The notes below the pieces were generated by a model. The model did no database searches. It was not told the DNA's origin and was given only the letters and a program-made list of their open reading frames with translations. A program made the position numbers and the translations under genes. From Streptomyces sp. MNU76 (GTDB lineage Bacteria; Actinomycetota; Actinomycetes; Streptomycetales; Streptomycetaceae): a stretch of 64,000 nucleotides of DNA. The DNA is taken from positions 186,001-250,000 of the forward strand of contig NZ_JAJKLK010000001.1 in assembly GCF_020982545.1 (NCBI RefSeq), in the 5' to 3' direction. Every line of letters starts with the position of its first letter. The stretch's first letter is position 1. Positions 61,177-64,000 of this stretch are shown here, piece after piece.

Positions 61177-62136
61177 TCAATGCCCGGGCACGTACCCGCG
61201 CTGCTTGTCGACCACGTTGGGCAGCGGCTTTCCCGCCTCCCACAGCTCGAACAACTCCACGAACTGGGCGCCGAGTTCGTCCCGCCACCCCACCGTGTCC
61301 CCGCTCATGTGGGGCGAGACGATCAGCCCGGGGACGTCCCACAGCGGGTCGTCCGGGCCCAGCGGCTCGCGCTCGAAGACATCCAGCGCCGCCCCCGCGA
61401 TCCACCGCTTGCGCAGCGCCTCCACGAGCGCGTCCTCCACCACGAGCTGCCCGCGCCCCACGTTGACGAACCGCGCGGACGGCTGCATGACCCCGAACCG
61501 CCGGGCATCGAACATGCCGTACGTCGCCTCCGTCAGCGGCGCGGCCGCGATCACCCAGTCGGCGCGGGCCAGCAACCGGTCCAGCTCCTCCGGACCGTGG
61601 ACACCGGGCCGCGCGACCCGCCCGACCAGGGCCGTGTGCAGACCGAGGAGCCCCAGGTGACGCGCGATCGCCCGCCCGATCGGCCCGGACCCCACCACAC
61701 ACGCCCGGCTGCCCGCCACCCGCAGTGCCTCCCGGTGCCGCCACTCCCGCCGCCCCTGCAACTCCCAGCTGCGCGGCAGATCCTTGGCCATGGCGAGCAC
61801 GAGCGCGGCCACGTACTCGGCGATCGGCGCCTCGAACACGCCGCGCGCGTTGGTCACCACCGTGTCCTCGGCGGCGGCCAGTTCGGGACAGAGCAGATGG
61901 TCGACACCCGCGCTGGCCGTGTGCACCCAGCGCGGCCGGGGCCCGCCCCCCGGCCAGGCGCCGCGCACCGCACGGGAGGTGAAGTCCCACACCAGCAGCA
62001 CATCGGCGTACGGCAGCCGCTCGGCCAGCGTCGAGGCGTCGGCGTACTCGACCGTCGCCCGCCCGGTGAGCCGCCCGAGCCGGGGACGCGGTTCGGCGTC
62101 GAGGACGAGGAGACGCGGACGCTGGGACGAGGTCAT
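61177..62136 (-). CDS. D-2-hydroxyacid dehydrogenase
   Basis: 319 residues. NAD-binding ACVVGSGPIGRAIARHLGLL, substrate Arg in FVNVGRGQLVVEDALVEAL, catalytic Glu in DVFEREPLGPDDPLW and His in IVSPHMSGDTVGW. Reduces a 2-oxoacid or oxidises a D-2-hydroxyacid. Twenty bases upstream of the amidase gene; divergent from the racemase pair, with 150 bases between them for promoters. Confidence 0.9.
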   Translation of the reverse strand: MTSSQRPRLLVLDAEPRPRLGRLTGRATVEYADASTLAERLPYADVLLVWDFTSRAVRGAWPGGGPRPRWVHTASAGVDHLLCPELAAAEDTVVTNARGVFEAPIAEYVAALVLAMAKDLPRSWELQGRREWRHREALRVAGSRACVVGSGPIGRAIARHLGLLGLHTALVGRVARPGVHGPEELDRLLARADWVIAAAPLTEATYGMFDARRFGVMQPSARFVNVGRGQLVVEDALVEALRKRWIAGAALDVFEREPLGPDDPLWDVPGLIVSPHMSGDTVGWRDELGAQFVELFELWEAGKPLPNVVDKQRGYVPGH

Positions 62137-62286
62137 GGGCGAGGCCCCCGGGGCGAGACGTGGCCGGTGGAGAGGCGTGTGACATGCACTGATTGACCAC
62201 GCTCGCACCCGAACCTACCTTCGTCAACACGGACTTGCGCACGTTCTGTCGTCCGCACATCTCTCTCCGTGAGGCCGGTGGCTGTC

Positions 62287-63096
62287 ATGAACGTCTCCTT
62301 CCTCGGTGGACCCCGTCCGCAGCGCGGCGTCGGTGTCATCGCCCCGTTCGACTTCGCCCTCGACCGCGAGCTCTGGCGCTGGGTCCCGGACGACGTCTCC
62401 CTGCACCTCACCCGCACCCCGTACGTCCCCGTCGAGGTGAGCCTCGACCTGGCCCGGCTGGTCTCCGAGCACGAGACGCTGCACGAGGCGGTCATGGCCC
62501 TGAACGAGGTCGCGCCCGAGGTCGTGGCCTACGCCTGCACCAGCGGCAGCTTCGTCGGCGGGGTGGCGGGGGAGCGCGCGATGGGCGAGGCGATGATCCG
62601 CGCGGGCGCCGCGCACGCCGTCACCACCTCCGGCGCGCTGCTCGCAGCCCTGGCCGAGCTGAACGCGTACCGTATCGCCCTGGTCACCCCGTACACCGTC
62701 TCCGTCACCCAGTCCCTGGAGGAGTACCTCGCCGAGGCGGGCATCCTGGTCACCGGCCGCGCCTCGCTCGGCCTGGTCCGGCACATCTGGAAGGTCCCGT
62801 ACCACGACGTGGTGGCCATGGCCCACCGCGCGGTACGGGCGACCGCACCGGACGCCCTCTTCATCTCCTGCACCAACCTCCCCACCTACGACGTCATCCC
62901 CCAGCTGGAAGCGGAACTGCGGATGCCGGTGATCTCGGCCAACCAGGTGACGATATGGGCGGCACTGCGTCAGCTGGGTACTCGGGCGGTGGGTCCGTAC
63001 CAGGCTCTGCTCGACGAGTCGGCCAGGCAGACGTTCGGTGCGGGACCTGTTCCGCCACCGCCGGTACTGCCGGAAGAACAGGAAGGTTGGGCATGA
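62287..63096 (+). CDS. Asp/Glu racemase-family (maleate isomerase/EutA-like) protein 1
   Basis: 269 residues. First catalytic Cys in VAYACTSGSFVGGVAG, second in LFISCTNLPTYDVI, as in maleate isomerase and arylmalonate decarboxylase relatives. C-terminal MPVISANQVTIWAALRQLG. ATG at 62287. Stop overlaps the next ATG (ATGA). Confidence 0.88.
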   Translation: MNVSFLGGPRPQRGVGVIAPFDFALDRELWRWVPDDVSLHLTRTPYVPVEVSLDLARLVSEHETLHEAVMALNEVAPEVVAYACTSGSFVGGVAGERAMGEAMIRAGAAHAVTTSGALLAALAELNAYRIALVTPYTVSVTQSLEEYLAEAGILVTGRASLGLVRHIWKVPYHDVVAMAHRAVRATAPDALFISCTNLPTYDVIPQLEAELRMPVISANQVTIWAALRQLGTRAVGPYQALLDESARQTFGAGPVPPPPVLPEEQEGWA

Positions 63097-63824
63097 CCGC
63101 ACTCGGTTTCCTCTATCCGGGCCACTCCGCCGAGGACGACTATCCGCGTATGGAGCAACTGCTCGGCAGTGACATCCGGGTGGACGTGGTGCACACCGAC
63201 ATCGGCGAGGACGCCCACCGCGTCGACGCCCTGCGGGAGATGGGTGCCCCCGAACGGCTCGCCGCCGGCTGCGAGGCCCTCCGCCTGTCCGGCGCGGAGG
63301 CCGTCGTCTGGGCCTGCACCAGCGGCAGCTTCGTCCACGGCTACGAGGGCGCGCACGAGCAGATCCGCTCCCTCGCCCGCACGGCCGGCCTCCCCGCCTC
63401 CTCCACGTCCTTCGCCTTCGCCCACGCGGCCCGGGAGGTGGGTGCCACCAGGGTCGCGGTCGCGGCGACCTACCCCGACGACGTGGCCCGTCTCTTCGTC
63501 GACTTCCTCGCGGCGGCCGGCATCGAGGTCCTCTCCGTCCGGGGCGCCGGCATCGTCACGGCGGCGGAGGTGGGGACGTGGACCCTGGACGACGTCCTCA
63601 CCCTCGCCCGCGCGGCCGACCACCCCGACGCGGACGCCCTGCTCCTGCCGGACACGGCCCTGCACACCGCCTCCCACATCCCCACCCTGGAGAAGGAACT
63701 CGGCAAACCGGTCCTCACCGCCAACCAGGTCACGGTCTGGGAGGCCCTGAGGCTGGCCGACAGAAGGGTCAACGCCCCCGAACTGGGCACCTTGTTCACC
63801 CGCGAACCGATCGTGCAGGCGTAG
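63093..63824 (+). CDS. Asp/Glu racemase-family (maleate isomerase/EutA-like) protein 2
   Basis: 243 residues. VVWACTSGSFVHGYEGA holds the first Cys; the second Cys position reads LLLPDTALHTAS, with Asp-Thr in place of Cys-Thr, so the classic two-Cys racemase mechanism is not possible. C-terminal PVLTANQVTVWEALRLAD matches protein 1. Translationally coupled paralogue of it. Confidence 0.88.
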   Translation: MTALGFLYPGHSAEDDYPRMEQLLGSDIRVDVVHTDIGEDAHRVDALREMGAPERLAAGCEALRLSGAEAVVWACTSGSFVHGYEGAHEQIRSLARTAGLPASSTSFAFAHAAREVGATRVAVAATYPDDVARLFVDFLAAAGIEVLSVRGAGIVTAAEVGTWTLDDVLTLARAADHPDADALLLPDTALHTASHIPTLEKELGKPVLTANQVTVWEALRLADRRVNAPELGTLFTREPIVQA

Positions 63825-63839
63825 CACCCGGGCGAGCGC

Positions 63840-63995
63840 CCCTGAGGAAGAGGCCCGCAGGGCCGATTCCTCAGGGCGCGGGAACTGCGCGACCAGCCCC
63901 CACCGAACCCGCGCGTCCCCCACCCGCGCGGAGCGCGAAAGGGGGTCGAAGGGGCGCAACCCCTTGAGGACGGGACGGGTAGGGGCGGCGGGGGC
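63840..63995. repeat. Terminator hairpin and composite intergenic repeat, copy B
   Basis: CCCTGAGGAA/TTCCTCAGGG (63840-63849, 63867-63876) encloses GGCCCGCAGGGCC and ends the racemase operon. Then GGGCGCGGGAACTGCGCGAC and, further on, GGGGTCGAAGGGGC with ACGGGTAGGGGCGGCGGGG as in copy A. No gene is seen from 63825 to the window end. Confidence 0.75.
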
Positions 63996-64000
63996 GAGGA

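Overview
The window is about 72% GC with actinobacterial gene layout, and its gene content points to a Streptomyces chromosome. It carries a CslA/GlxA glycan locus, a DasR-type site in front of a lytic polysaccharide monooxygenase (LPMO), class E and F sortases, DUF397/DUF5753/DUF6879 regulator loci and an Ehu-type ectoine transporter. There is no integrase, transposase, CRISPR array or rRNA. Two identical tRNA-Lys(CUU) genes are present.

Layout. 1-5.4 kb: a carrier-protein style cluster on the minus strand (AMP ligase cut by the window edge, an AcpS-hotdog fusion, a type III PLP decarboxylase) with a LuxR-type regulator. 6-11.5 kb: a large lipoprotein, an AlkZ-like protein, a toxin-antitoxin pair with a broken toxin frame, a CYTH protein and a phosphotransferase. 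11.5-13.7 kb: a compact minus-strand operon of a 54-residue peptide, a JmjC/cupin oxygenase and an aldo/keto reductase that looks like a small RiPP cluster. 14-20.5 kb: several HTH/DUF397/DUF6879/HATPase developmental-type regulators, with a wHTH-HNH protein among them. 20.7-26.7 kb: the most unusual block, a defence-like cassette of wHTH-HNH protein, ParB-like protein, SNF2 helicase, C5 cytosine methyltransferase and Vsr endonuclease.

From 27 kb the content looks like core or conserved Streptomyces genes: SEC-C protein, GH30 galactanase, class E sortase, DUF6412 and YidC, FAH hydrolase, Gfo/Idh oxidoreductase, ROK regulator, HAD phosphatase, secreted proteins and a class F sortase. At 40.4-50 kb is the CslA/GlxA neighbourhood: GH6 lipoprotein, GlxA copper radical oxidase, CslA synthase, NlpC/P60 hydrolase, SPFH protein and LPMO. 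Together these could make, oxidise and embed a tip glycan through the cell wall. At 50-54 kb are a DUF3592 protein, an acyl-CoA ligase and a two-component system. At 54.4-63.8 kb is a catabolic block: IclR regulator, EhuABCD transporter, DUF3830 protein, amidase, D-2-hydroxyacid dehydrogenase and two Asp/Glu racemase-like proteins.

At least ten genes carry one-base losses or gains, mostly in runs of G or C, where the protein family clearly continues in another frame. This pattern fits homopolymer sequencing error better than gene decay, so these genes are described as probable intact genes with uncertain sequence.
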